DNA from: Brevibacillus fluminis
Lineage (GTDB): Bacteria; Bacillota; Bacilli; Brevibacillales; Brevibacillaceae
DNA: 64,000 bases
Direction of reading: 5' to 3'
Assembly: GCF_003710825.1 (NCBI RefSeq)
Contig: NZ_RHHQ01000012.1
Span: forward strand, 124,001 to 188,000
Shown here one piece after another: positions 8,786 to 16,572 of the stretch (position 1 is its first letter; the number at the start of each line of letters is the position of its first letter). A program made the translations under genes and the position numbers. The notes beneath the pieces were generated by a model, which did no database searches, was not told where the DNA came from, and saw only the letters and a list, made by a program, of their open reading frames with translations.

Positions 8786-8816
8786 AAAAGCGGTTGCGCA
8801 GGCAGCCGCTTTTTGT
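8786..8816 (+). terminator. Terminator after hutP
   Basis: AAAAGCGG (8786-8793) pairs with CCGCTTTT (8806-8813), ending in a T-run. It closes the hutH-hutM-hutP transcript. Confidence 0.85.
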
Positions 8817-8871
8817 CATTTTGGAATCACAAAAATCGTCTTGCTGAATACGATTGGTATATGAGTAAGTC

Positions 8872-8885
8872 AGTGTGTACACACT
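8872..8885. promoter_or_regulatory. Perfect 14-bp palindrome, possible operator
   Basis: AGTGTGTACACACT lies alone between the hutP terminator and the repeat-protein gene. No cognate regulator is known; it is recorded as a dyad only. Confidence 0.35.
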
Positions 8886-8995
8886 TGCTGTATTTGTTTT
8901 GTACTAAAAGGTGAAACTTACGAATGATCGCTTATAGTCTCACCTCACACCGAAAATGTATGAGCAATAATGATGGTAGGTGGGAGGAAGAATAA

Positions 8996-9424
8996 ATGGA
9001 AAATAACAAGGAACCGCAAAATTCAACAAGCAAGGCAAACAAGAACCGGTCAACCAATGATTCAGCAAATAAGGCAAACAAAAAACAAGCGACCAATCAT
9101 TCAGCTAGTAAAACAAATAATAAACGGTCAAATGGAAATTCAACAAACAAGGCAAACAAGAAACAGTCATGTGATAATTCATGGCTGGCAGGCAATAATT
9201 TAGAAATCATTGTGGCTTTTCTTCTTTTAAGTGGAAAGCTAAGAGTAGATGCTGTTCAATTGTTTAGACAAGCCACGATGATTGTCAGTTTAACCGGAAA
9301 GTACATTACATTGGGCGATTTGAACAATACGAATGTAGATAACTTGCTGAAGTTTCTTAACGATAATGGAAGTTTGACTGTGGATGAGATTATTGAGGCG
9401 CTTAAAAAGAAAATGGGGAATTGA
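8996..9424 (+). CDS. Unknown protein with four 13-residue Asn/Lys/Ser repeats
   Basis: 142 residues. Residues 10-61 are exactly four 13-residue imperfect repeats of the pattern S-x-x-K-A/T-N-K-x-x-S-x-x-x, highly basic and rich in Asn. Residues 65-142 form a folded-looking domain: a hydrophobic stretch LEIIVAFLLLSGKL, then LTGKYITLGDL and a C-terminal VDEIIEALKKK. No family recognised. There is no signal peptide, and base composition is clearly more AT-rich than its neighbours. A strong GGGAGGAAG lies before the ATG. A small hydrophobic protein follows 28 bp downstream and is probably co-transcribed. Repeat-rich basic proteins of this kind occur in spore coats, but nothing here proves that. 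Confidence 0.7.
   Translation: MENNKEPQNSTSKANKNRSTNDSANKANKKQATNHSASKTNNKRSNGNSTNKANKKQSCDNSWLAGNNLEIIVAFLLLSGKLRVDAVQLFRQATMIVSLTGKYITLGDLNNTNVDNLLKFLNDNGSLTVDEIIEALKKKMGN
9023..9178 (+). repeat. Four in-frame 39-bp repeats coding the Asn/Lys-rich segment
   Basis: The units begin STSKANKNR, SANKANKKQ, SASKTNNKR and STNKANKKQ; each is 13 codons, with no linkers. Confidence 0.8.
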
Positions 9425-9452
9425 TAAACTTAGTGAAATGGAGGCATTCAAG

Positions 9453-9575
9453 ATGAATCATAATTTTAATGGAGAGCTTTTCTCGGAATCAGTATTGGTA
9501 ATTCTTTTAGTTGCATTACTACTATTTGGTTCCACGGATATAGTTGGACTTTCCGCACAACCAACAAAGCCCTAG
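9453..9575 (+). CDS. Small hydrophobic protein, 40 residues
   Basis: MNHNFNGELF, then a single membrane-like stretch ESVLVILLVALLLFGSTDIV, then a short Pro-containing tail. SD TGGAGG stands 8 nt before the ATG. It lies directly downstream of the repeat protein and shares its AT-rich composition. Overall shape (short polar head, one hydrophobic helix) recalls small sporulation-associated membrane peptides, but no specific family match can be claimed. Confidence 0.6.
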   Translation: MNHNFNGELFSESVLVILLVALLLFGSTDIVGLSAQPTKP

Positions 9576-9672
9576 AAATCTAGTGAAAGCCATTTGTACG
9601 ATAAAGAGAATGCAAACTCCCGCCTTGATGTCTATTATCCCATCTAGGACGATATAAACATGTGTTCAAAAA

Positions 9673-9720
9673 AAGCAGCGGCAGTCTAAGACTTAGTTCT
9701 TAGCCAGCCGCTGCTTCTTT
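9673..9720 (+). terminator. Terminator after the small hydrophobic protein
   Basis: AAGCAGCGGC (9673-9682) pairs with GCCGCTGCTT (9707-9716), with an inner CTAAGA/TCTTAG stem, followed by CTTTATTT. Confidence 0.85.
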
Positions 9721-9845
9721 ATTTACCCCGGTCCACATCAGCCAGTAACAAAAAAACGCTGGATTTTTGTTGGGGATTTATGTAAAATAAATTCGTAAAA
9801 TGAAACTCGGTTTTATCAGATGAAACATAAATGGAGATGATCGCG

Positions 9846-10220
9846 ATGTCTTTCACATTTTCCGGAATCGACCACATTCAACTCGCCGCGCCGGAGGGAT
9901 GCGAAGCGGAAGCACGTCGGTTTTTCAACGACCTGCTAGGCTGGCCCGAAATCCCGAAGCCGGAGATCTTGCGGAAGCGCGGCGGCGTATGGTTCCAATG
10001 CGGGACACATCAAGTCCACATCGGAGTACAAAAAGACTTTGTTCCCGCCACCAAGGCGCATCCAGCCTTCCACGTGGAAAAGATCGACCAGCTTCGGGCT
10101 TACTTGCTGGAAAAAGGTCTGCCGGTGATCGATGACGATGCCCGTGCGGATGAAGGCGTTTCGCGTTTTTATTTGAATGATCCGTTTGGCAACCGGCTTG
10201 AGTTTTTAGAATGGCTGTAA
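9846..10220 (+). CDS. VOC-family (glyoxalase/dioxygenase-like) protein
   Basis: 124 residues, one VOC domain pair: GIDHIQLAAPEGCEAEARRF at the start, HQVHIGVQ in the middle and FYLNDPFGNRLEFLEW at the end. His and Glu at the usual metal positions are present. The family includes glyoxalases, fosfomycin-resistance proteins and extradiol dioxygenases; the specific activity cannot be told. The start is set at the second in-frame ATG because GGAGATG is then correctly spaced. Single gene; no functional link to neighbours is evident. Confidence 0.8.
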   Translation: MSFTFSGIDHIQLAAPEGCEAEARRFFNDLLGWPEIPKPEILRKRGGVWFQCGTHQVHIGVQKDFVPATKAHPAFHVEKIDQLRAYLLEKGLPVIDDDARADEGVSRFYLNDPFGNRLEFLEWL

Positions 10221-10284
10221 ATGGCTGTAAACATCAGCCTGCGTCAGTGTGAGCTTTCATCTTTCTGATAAGAGGTGGTATGTG

Positions 10285-11040
10285 ATGGACAGCAAAGAAC
10301 GGTTTTCCAATCGCGTGGATACGTACGTCAAGTACCGTCCGACCTATCCGCAGGAATCAATCGATTATTTGTATAATGCGATCGGCCTGCGTCCCGAGAG
10401 CGAGATTGCGGATATTGGGGCGGGTACCGGAATTTTTTCGAAGCTGCTGATCGAACGGGGGAGCCGAGTCATCGCCGTCGAGCCGAATCAAGCCATGCGC
10501 GATGCAGCTGTGGACATGCTTGTCGATGAACCAGGTTTTCGCGTTGTTTCGGGTTCGGCCGAGGCGACGGGGCTGGCAGATTCATCCGTTGATTTCATCG
10601 TCTGCGCCCAGGCGTTCCACTGGTTTGACCGGCAAGCGGCACAAGCAGAATTTCGGCGGATTTTGAAGCCGGGCGGGAAAGCGATTTTGATCTGGAATTC
10701 ACGGCTCACGCATGGAACGCCGTTTCGCGAAGGCTATGACAAGCTTTTGCACACATTCGGGACCGATTATGAAAAAGTCGGCCACAAAAACATTTCATCG
10801 GAGACGATCCGCGCCTTTTTCAAGGATGGGGAAATGGGGGAGGCGCGCTTCACCAACTCGCAATCGTTCGATTTCGCCGGACTCAGCGGGCGGTTGCTGT
10901 CGTCCTCATACAGCCCGACTCCCGGACATCCGAATTTTGAGCCGATGATGGCGGAGTTACGCAATCTGTATGAAGCCAATCAACAGGACGGGCTCGTATC
11001 GTTTGATTATGAGACGGAAGTTTTTTGGGGCGAGGTATAA
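10285..11040 (+). CDS. Class I SAM-dependent methyltransferase
   Basis: 251 residues. Motif I IADIGAGTGIFSKLL (around residue 36), the acidic end of beta-2 IAVEPNQAMRD, and the post-motif VDFIVCAQAFHWFD mark a Rossmann-fold Methyltransf_11/25-type enzyme. FRRILKPGGKAILIW is the usual beta-5 region. SD AGAGGTGG precedes the ATG at 10285, and the protein opens MDSKERFSNRVDTYVKYRPTY, as expected for this family. Substrate unknown. It is followed by its own terminator. Confidence 0.85.
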   Translation: MDSKERFSNRVDTYVKYRPTYPQESIDYLYNAIGLRPESEIADIGAGTGIFSKLLIERGSRVIAVEPNQAMRDAAVDMLVDEPGFRVVSGSAEATGLADSSVDFIVCAQAFHWFDRQAAQAEFRRILKPGGKAILIWNSRLTHGTPFREGYDKLLHTFGTDYEKVGHKNISSETIRAFFKDGEMGEARFTNSQSFDFAGLSGRLLSSSYSPTPGHPNFEPMMAELRNLYEANQQDGLVSFDYETEVFWGEV

Positions 11041-11062
11041 AGGCGAACGGCGATGCCGACAG

Positions 11063-11091
11063 GCGCACTGCGAAAGCGTGGTGCGCTTTTT
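11063..11091 (+). terminator. Terminator after the methyltransferase gene
   Basis: GCGCAC (11063-11068) with GTGCGC (11081-11086), an inner GC/GC step around a GAAA loop, then TTTTTC. Confidence 0.8.
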
Positions 11092-11103
11092 CACGTGAAT
11101 TGC

Positions 11104-11118
11104 TGAAATTATATTTCA
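11104..11118. promoter_or_regulatory. Palindrome O1, candidate MurR operator
   Basis: TGAAAT-TAT-ATTTCA, 17 bp upstream of the -35. Its 6-bp arms are identical to those of O2 downstream of the promoter. The RpiR-type regulator encoded in the same operon is the obvious candidate binder (inference). Confidence 0.65.
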
Positions 11119-11134
11119 AAAAACAACAAAATAT

Positions 11135-11162
11135 TTGATATTTTATTTTAGGTGTGTATAAT
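11135..11162 (+). promoter_or_regulatory. Promoter of the peptidoglycan-sugar salvage operon
   Basis: TTGATA (11135-11140), 16-bp spacer, consensus TATAAT (11157-11162). It sits between the two palindromes. Confidence 0.7.
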
Positions 11163-11181
11163 TCAAATTGTAGCTATTATT

Positions 11182-11198
11182 CTGAAATAAAATTTCAG
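11182..11198. promoter_or_regulatory. Palindrome O2, candidate MurR operator
   Basis: CTGAAAT-AAA-ATTTCAG, a perfect dyad starting about 20 bp after the -10 element. The O1-O2 centre spacing is 79 bp, compatible with looping across the promoter. Confidence 0.65.
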
Positions 11199-11218
11199 CA
11201 GTTGACCGGGCCTGTTTT

Positions 11219-11232
11219 CGAAAGCGCTTTAC
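11219..11232. promoter_or_regulatory. cre-like site (catabolite control)
   Basis: CGAAAGCGCTTTAC matches 11 of 14 positions of the strong cre form TGAAAGCGCTTTCA, including the whole core. Its place about 50-60 nt into the transcript fits a CcpA roadblock site. Confidence 0.5.
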
Positions 11233-11278
11233 TACGCAGGAGAAACCAAAAAGGGGGTTCATTCCGATCAGCAGAGCA

Positions 11279-12331
11279 TTGGAAGAACAAATCGATTCGT
11301 TTTTGCAAAAAGCAGTGGCGGAGGGGCACATTCCCGGAGCCGTCCTGCAAGTCGCACATCAGGGCCAGCTGTTGTATGAAAATGCGGTCGGCTATCGCGC
11401 CTGCTTTCCCGAAAGGCTGCCGATGCAGCTCGATACCGTTTTCGACCTCGCCTCATTGACGAAAGTGGTGGCGACATTGCCTGCCGCTTTGCAACTCATG
11501 GAGCGAGGGCAGATGGCGCTGGATGATCCGGTCGATTCCATCATTCCGCAGTTTGGACGGCATCATGCGGAAAAAGTCCGGATCGGCCACCTGCTTACCC
11601 ATACCTCCGGGCTTCATGCCGACTTCACCATTGACCCCTACACCATGACGAAAGAGCAGATGCAGGCGGCGATCTGTCAGTTGGATTTGTTACATACGCC
11701 GGGAGCGAAAGTCATTTACAGCGATCTTGGAATGATGTTGCTGGCAAAGGTCATCGAGGCATTGACCGACATGCCGTTTGACCGCTATGTTCGCCAAGCC
11801 ATTTTCGAGCCGTTGGAAATGGAGGAAACGTGCTTCAATCCGACTTTCGCACAAGAACGCTATGCTGCGACAGAGTTTTGCCAAAGGCGAGGCGCCTATA
11901 AAGCCGGTATCGTCCATGACGAGAAGGCCGATGCGATGGGCGGTGTCAGCGGACATGCCGGACTATTTTCAACGGTTGCAGATCTGTCGCGCTACGCCTG
12001 CATGTGGAAGCATGACGGTTTGTACCGGGGAAGGCGCATCTTGTCCAAAACGGCGATTCGCACGGCACGGCGCAATTTTACCGCGTTTGATGCGGAGTAT
12101 CGCGGATTGGGCTGGTTGCTTAAAAGTCAGTCCGGCCCTAGCTCAAGCGGGGACTTCATGTCGACGGAAGCATACGGCCATACCGGATTTACCGGGACGA
12201 GCATCTGGTTCGATCCACAGGTTCATCTGCATGTGATTTTGCTGACCAATCGTGTCCATTTTGGTAGACACGACCATATTTTGCGATTGCGTCCGAGGCT
12301 GCATAATTTGATTCGCGCAAGCTTAGTGTAA
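11279..12331 (+). CDS. Cytoplasmic serine hydrolase, AmiE/YbbE-like (beta-lactamase fold)
   Basis: 350 residues with class-C beta-lactamase/PBP motifs: nucleophile motif SLTK at residues 59-62, YSD after VI, and GHTGFTGTS near the C-terminus. In B. subtilis the homologous position in the mur cluster is held by AmiE (YbbE), an amidase removing the peptide from MurNAc; that role fits here. Unlike exported relatives, this protein has no signal peptide. The TTG at 11279 is poorly served by an SD; AAGGGGG is instead well placed for an in-frame ATT at 11261, so initiation is unclear. First gene of the salvage operon. Confidence 0.75.
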   Translation: MEEQIDSFLQKAVAEGHIPGAVLQVAHQGQLLYENAVGYRACFPERLPMQLDTVFDLASLTKVVATLPAALQLMERGQMALDDPVDSIIPQFGRHHAEKVRIGHLLTHTSGLHADFTIDPYTMTKEQMQAAICQLDLLHTPGAKVIYSDLGMMLLAKVIEALTDMPFDRYVRQAIFEPLEMEETCFNPTFAQERYAATEFCQRRGAYKAGIVHDEKADAMGGVSGHAGLFSTVADLSRYACMWKHDGLYRGRRILSKTAIRTARRNFTAFDAEYRGLGWLLKSQSGPSSSGDFMSTEAYGHTGFTGTSIWFDPQVHLHVILLTNRVHFGRHDHILRLRPRLHNLIRASLV

Positions 12332-12337
12332 GTATTT

Positions 12338-12358
12338 TCATTATTTCGAAAATAATGA
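12338..12358 (+). repeat. Small hairpin before the binding-protein gene
   Basis: TCATTATTT pairs with AAATAATGA around a CGA loop, immediately before the SD of the ABC binding-protein gene. It may tune its translation or stabilise the 3' part of the mRNA. Confidence 0.4.
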
Positions 12359-12369
12359 GGGGGTTCTGT

Positions 12370-13701
12370 ATGAAAAAGAGGGGTCTTTTCACTACAATCG
12401 GTTTTCTCGGTTTATCCGCTGCGTTGGTTTTGTCCGGCTGTTCCAGCAAGCCGGCGGCTTCAGGTGATCAGGTCGAGCTGTTTTTAGGCTATGACTCCGA
12501 TCCGCCGACCAAGAAAAAGATGGAAGAGATTATCGCCAAGTTCGAGGCGGCGCACACCAACATCAAGATCAAGACCGAAACCGCTCCCTATGATGACTTC
12601 TACAAAAAATTGACGACGCAAATTGCGACAGGTACGGCGCCTGACGTCTGGCAGAGCGACGGAACGAAAGTGTTCGGCTATGCAGAACGCGGGGCATTGC
12701 GCGACATCACCGATTTCGTAAACAAAGAGATCAACAAGGATGACGTGTACGGGATCGATTTCGGCAAAGATTCCACCGGCAAATACTGGGCAGTTCCCCA
12801 AGGCATTCAGGTGGGCGTGCTCTATTACAACAAAGACTTGTTCGACAAAGCCAGCGTTCCTTATCCAACAGCAGACTGGACGTGGGACGACCTAAAAGCA
12901 GCGGCCGCCAAGCTGACGCTCGATGCGAACGGCAAAAATGCGGACGACCCTGCGTTTGACAAAAAAGCGGTCAAGCAGTACGGCTTCACCTTCTTCGGCA
13001 GCTCGCGCGGCGCATTCAACATTTTGAAAGCGTACGGTGGCGGCGTGCTCGACCCGAGCATGAGCAAGTCGATCATCAACTCGCCGGAAAACAAAAAAGC
13101 GCTGGAATGGATGGAAGACGGGATGAAGCGCAAGCTGTTCCCGAATCCATCGGAGCTCAAAGCGTTCCAAAGCAACTTCAAGGTGTTCCTGAGCGGAGCG
13201 GCTGCGATGCAGATCGACATTTACGCAGCGACGACTTCGATGAACGATGCGGGGCTTAACTATGATGTCGCGCCATTGCCAAAAGGCCCTGGCGGCAAGC
13301 GATTCGCGCCGGTGATCGCCAATTCGTGGGTCATCAACAAAAAAGCCGATGATGCCAAAGTGAAGGCGGCGGAAGAGTGGATCAAGTTCTGGGCGACGAG
13401 CGACGAGGCTCAAAAAGAATGGGCGCAGGTCGGCGAAGCGGTGCCGGTGAAAAAATCGGTGGCCAACTCCGATATGTTCCTGACGAAAGAGACCAAGCCA
13501 GACAGCAAAAAAGTGTTCCTCGACAGCCTCGAATTCGCTGGCACGATCGACGCCAACGCGGTGTTTTCAGAGTGGTACAAAGTATTCAGTGACAATCTGA
13601 CCGACCTGTTTATGGAAAAAACCAATGTAGACACCTTCATTTCCAAAACGGACCCTGAACTGCAAAAAGTGCTGGACGATTTCTACAAAAAGCAAAAATA
13701 G
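12370..13701 (+). CDS. Sugar ABC transporter substrate-binding lipoprotein
   Basis: 443 residues. The signal peptide ends in lipobox LVLSGC, so the protein is anchored to the outer leaflet. The body is a cluster-B (MalE/UgpB-like, SBP_bac_1) binding fold with FEAAHTNIKIKTE, TGTAPDVWQSD and WAVPQGIQVGVLYYNKDLFD. The neighbours argue for MurNAc, GlcNAc-MurNAc or small muropeptide sugars as ligand (inference). SD GAGGGGG six bases before the ATG fixes the start. Two permease genes follow; no ATPase gene is present, so a shared MsmX/MsmK-type ATPase is presumably used, as for many Gram-positive sugar importers. Confidence 0.88.
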   Translation: MKKRGLFTTIGFLGLSAALVLSGCSSKPAASGDQVELFLGYDSDPPTKKKMEEIIAKFEAAHTNIKIKTETAPYDDFYKKLTTQIATGTAPDVWQSDGTKVFGYAERGALRDITDFVNKEINKDDVYGIDFGKDSTGKYWAVPQGIQVGVLYYNKDLFDKASVPYPTADWTWDDLKAAAAKLTLDANGKNADDPAFDKKAVKQYGFTFFGSSRGAFNILKAYGGGVLDPSMSKSIINSPENKKALEWMEDGMKRKLFPNPSELKAFQSNFKVFLSGAAAMQIDIYAATTSMNDAGLNYDVAPLPKGPGGKRFAPVIANSWVINKKADDAKVKAAEEWIKFWATSDEAQKEWAQVGEAVPVKKSVANSDMFLTKETKPDSKKVFLDSLEFAGTIDANAVFSEWYKVFSDNLTDLFMEKTNVDTFISKTDPELQKVLDDFYKKQK

Positions 13702-13729
13702 CTTGTAAAAAAGGGTGTGAAAACCGACC

Positions 13730-14680
13730 ATGCTTGAGCTTGAAAAGGAAGGACGACCGCAGCCTGTCATCAAAAAAAAGCGAAAGTGGTTGGACAGTGA
13801 GGGGAGATGGGGGCTTTTGATGGTCTCCCCTTATCTACTCAACTTCATTGTTTTCGTGCTGGGCACATCGCTTGCTTCAATCTATTTCAGTTTTTCTGAC
13901 TATGACATGCTCAATCCACCGGAATGGACTGGACTTGCGAATTACGAGAAGCTGTTCCAGGACCCGCTGTTTTACAAGGCGCTGTGGAACACCGTATACT
14001 TCACCATCCTCTACGTGCCGGCCAAAACGTTTTTGGCGCTGATCCTCGCTGTCGCACTGAACCAGAAGCTGAAGGGGCTGAAGTTTTTCCGCATCGCCCA
14101 CTTCCTGCCGGTCATCTCGTCGTGGACGGTGATCGCGTATGTCGCGGATGCGATTTTCAATACGCGGATCGGTTTCGCCAATGCGCTTTTGGCTAAGTTC
14201 GGCTTCGCGCCGCAAGACTGGCTCGCTGATGAACGCTGGGTCATCCCGGTGCTGGTGCTGGTCGCGATTTGGAAAAGCGTCGGCTATATGATGGTGATCT
14301 TTTTAGCGGGCTTGCAGGGGATTTCATCCGACATGTATGAGGCTGCCAGCATCGATGGCGCGAGCGCGTGGCAAAAGTTTTGGAAAATCACCGTTCCGAT
14401 GATTTCCGGTACAACATTTTTGGTTATCATCCTCAACACCATCTATTCGTTCCAAAACTTTGAGCAAATCTTCGTCATGACGGGCGCATCGTCCGAAGCG
14501 GCGTCCACCGGCGGTACCAAAAACGCCTCGCTGGTGCTGATGCTGTTCATGTACCGCGAAGGATTCAGCTTTTTCAAGATGGGATACGCCTCGGCCATCG
14601 CTTGGGTGCTGTTCATCATCTTGTTCCTCATCACCTTGGTTCAATTCAAGCTGCAGAAGAAATGGGTTCACTATGATTGA
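13730..14680 (+). CDS. Sugar ABC transporter permease, MalF/UgpA type
   Basis: 316 residues with six predicted membrane helices after a basic N-terminus. The EAA loop is seen as EAASIDGASAWQKFWKITVP, the contact site for the ATPase in the CUT1 family. It follows the binding-protein gene by 28 bp and pairs with the next gene to form the heterodimeric channel. Substrate assigned by operon context to peptidoglycan-derived amino sugars (inference). Confidence 0.88.
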   Translation: MLELEKEGRPQPVIKKKRKWLDSEGRWGLLMVSPYLLNFIVFVLGTSLASIYFSFSDYDMLNPPEWTGLANYEKLFQDPLFYKALWNTVYFTILYVPAKTFLALILAVALNQKLKGLKFFRIAHFLPVISSWTVIAYVADAIFNTRIGFANALLAKFGFAPQDWLADERWVIPVLVLVAIWKSVGYMMVIFLAGLQGISSDMYEAASIDGASAWQKFWKITVPMISGTTFLVIILNTIYSFQNFEQIFVMTGASSEAASTGGTKNASLVLMLFMYREGFSFFKMGYASAIAWVLFIILFLITLVQFKLQKKWVHYD

Positions 14681-14713
14681 GTGGGCACAAGGCAAATCTG
14701 AAAGGAGGCGGCC

Positions 14714-15541
14714 ATGCGCAAGCGATTTTCCTACAGCAAGCTGCTGGGCTACATCGTCGTTATTTTCAGCACGCTGGTGATGATCGTTCCGTTTTTGACC
14801 ACCGTGTTCAACTCGCTGAAAACATACAAGCAATACATGGCGTTTCCACCGGAATGGCTGCCCGATCCGGTGCGCTGGAGCAACTATACGCAGGTGTGGG
14901 AGCAGGCCAATTTCAATGCCTATACGTTCAACAGCGTGTATGTCGCCATTTTGTCCGTCATCGGGGCGATCTTGTCGAGCTCGATGATCGCCTACGCGTT
15001 TGCGCGGCTGCGCTTTCCGTTTCGCGATACACTGTTTATGATCGTGCTTGGCACGATGATGATCCCGGGAATCGTGACGATCATCCCGCAGTTCATCATT
15101 TTCAAAAACCTCGGGATGGTCGACTCGCTGACTCCGCTTTGGTTTTTGGAGTGGCTGGGTCAGCCGTTCGCCATCTTCCTGCTGCGCCAGGCGTTTCTCG
15201 GCATTCCGGCGGAATACGAGGAAGCGGCGAAGCTCGATGGCTGCAATCCGTTTCAAATTTACTGGAAAATTTACTTGCCGATGGCGAAGCCGGCAATGGC
15301 GACCCTCGCCGTATTCACCTTCATGGGCAAGTGGAACGAAATATTGTCACCGGTAATTTATTTGGTGTCCGAAGAAAAATTCACGCTGCCGGTTGGCATC
15401 ATGTCGCTCGCCGGGCAGTTCAAAACGAATGACCAGCTGCTGGTCGCAGGTGCTTTGATCAGTCTGGTTCCGATCTTGATCGTGTTCTTGTTTGCGGAAA
15501 AGTATTTTGTGGAAGGCTCCAAAACATCGGGGCTGAAATGA
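14714..15541 (+). CDS. Sugar ABC transporter permease, MalG/UgpE type
   Basis: 275 residues, six membrane segments, EAA loop EEAAKLDGCNPFQIYWKIYL near residue 175. It forms the second half of the CUT1 channel with the upstream MalF-like protein. SD AAAGGAGGCGGCC before the ATG. The long open frames on the opposite strand are coding shadows of this G+C-rich gene. Confidence 0.88.
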   Translation: MRKRFSYSKLLGYIVVIFSTLVMIVPFLTTVFNSLKTYKQYMAFPPEWLPDPVRWSNYTQVWEQANFNAYTFNSVYVAILSVIGAILSSSMIAYAFARLRFPFRDTLFMIVLGTMMIPGIVTIIPQFIIFKNLGMVDSLTPLWFLEWLGQPFAIFLLRQAFLGIPAEYEEAAKLDGCNPFQIYWKIYLPMAKPAMATLAVFTFMGKWNEILSPVIYLVSEEKFTLPVGIMSLAGQFKTNDQLLVAGALISLVPILIVFLFAEKYFVEGSKTSGLK

Positions 15542-15581
15542 GTGGAAGCATCGTAAGGATGTAAGAAAGCTGGTGGGCAGC

Positions 15582-16547
15582 ATGAAAGTGGTAGCGTGGG
15601 ATAGAGCGTATCTGGTCGCATTGTGCCAGTTTTGGAATCAAGAGCTGGGGGAGCGCTTTCCGATTCGCAAGGAGCTATTTGCGCAAAACAGCTTTGAGGA
15701 CGCCAATGTATTGGCGGGCGGATCGTGGATTGCCCTCGATGCTCATACAGATCGCGTAATCGGCTTCGTCGTGGCAAAGAGCTGGCAGGAGCAAGGGATG
15801 TCGGTGCGATTAGGCAAAGGAATCGGCTGGATTCAAGTGCTGCTTGTCGCCCAAAACGAGCGTGGCAAAGGCATTGGGCGTGAACTTTTGGCGAGAGCAG
15901 AGCGGGCGCTCATCGCGCAAGGCGCACAAAAAATTTGGCTTGGTCGCGATCCGTATCACTACTTTCCAGGGATTCCTGAAGAATCGCCTGAAGTAAAAAG
16001 CTGGTTCGAGAACAAAGGCTACACGTTGACGGAGCCGCTCGAAAACGATCTGCTGTGTCGGTATGAGGAGGGGCAGCCTTTCGCAGTGCCGACGTTTGCA
16101 GACGCGCGGTTCCGGTTGGTTGAGCGAGCGGATGAGGAAGCATTGCTGCGGTTTCTGCATCGCTGCTTTCCAGGACGCTGGGAATATGAAGCGATTCACT
16201 ATTTTCGGCGCGGCGGCGTAGGCAGGGAGTTCGTCGTGCTGGAGAAAGAGGGCGAGATCATCGGGTTTTGCCGGATCAATGATGCACACTCCCCGTTCAT
16301 TGCCCAAAATGTATACTGGGCAGATTTGATGGGCGAGTCGTATGGCGGAATCGGTCCGCTTGGCGTCGATCCTGTACATCGCCAGAAGGGCTACGGACTG
16401 GCTGTCGTGCAGGCGGGCATCGCTTTTTTGCGCGAACGAGGTGTGACCAGCATCGTGATCGACTGGACCACACTTGTCTCTTTTTATGAAAAGCTGGGCT
16501 ACCGCAGCTGGAAACAATATGCGAAATATAGCAAGGACGTCAACTGA
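15582..16547 (+). CDS. Tandem-domain GNAT acetyltransferase in the salvage operon
   Basis: 321 residues with two GNAT folds. The N-terminal one has the acetyl-CoA loop motif NERGKGIGRELL near residue 90; the C-terminal one has VHRQKGYGLAVV near residue 268. Both motifs look intact (Q/RxxGxG/A). The gene lies between the transporter and the sugar kinase with tight spacing, so a role in the same pathway is likely; re-acetylation of glucosamine or muramic residues from N-deacetylated wall is one idea, but nothing in the sequence proves the substrate. It is not part of the classical B. subtilis mur cluster. An upstream in-frame GTG at 15573 is an alternative start. Confidence 0.75.
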   Translation: MKVVAWDRAYLVALCQFWNQELGERFPIRKELFAQNSFEDANVLAGGSWIALDAHTDRVIGFVVAKSWQEQGMSVRLGKGIGWIQVLLVAQNERGKGIGRELLARAERALIAQGAQKIWLGRDPYHYFPGIPEESPEVKSWFENKGYTLTEPLENDLLCRYEEGQPFAVPTFADARFRLVERADEEALLRFLHRCFPGRWEYEAIHYFRRGGVGREFVVLEKEGEIIGFCRINDAHSPFIAQNVYWADLMGESYGGIGPLGVDPVHRQKGYGLAVVQAGIAFLRERGVTSIVIDWTTLVSFYEKLGYRSWKQYAKYSKDVN

Positions 16548-16572
16548 GTGAAACAGAGAGCGAGGGATTCGC

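Noticed and set aside
14324..15256. 310-codon open frame opposite the two sugar permease genes
   Set aside because: Arg/His/Gln-rich translation typical of an antisense shadow of a G+C-rich membrane-protein gene.
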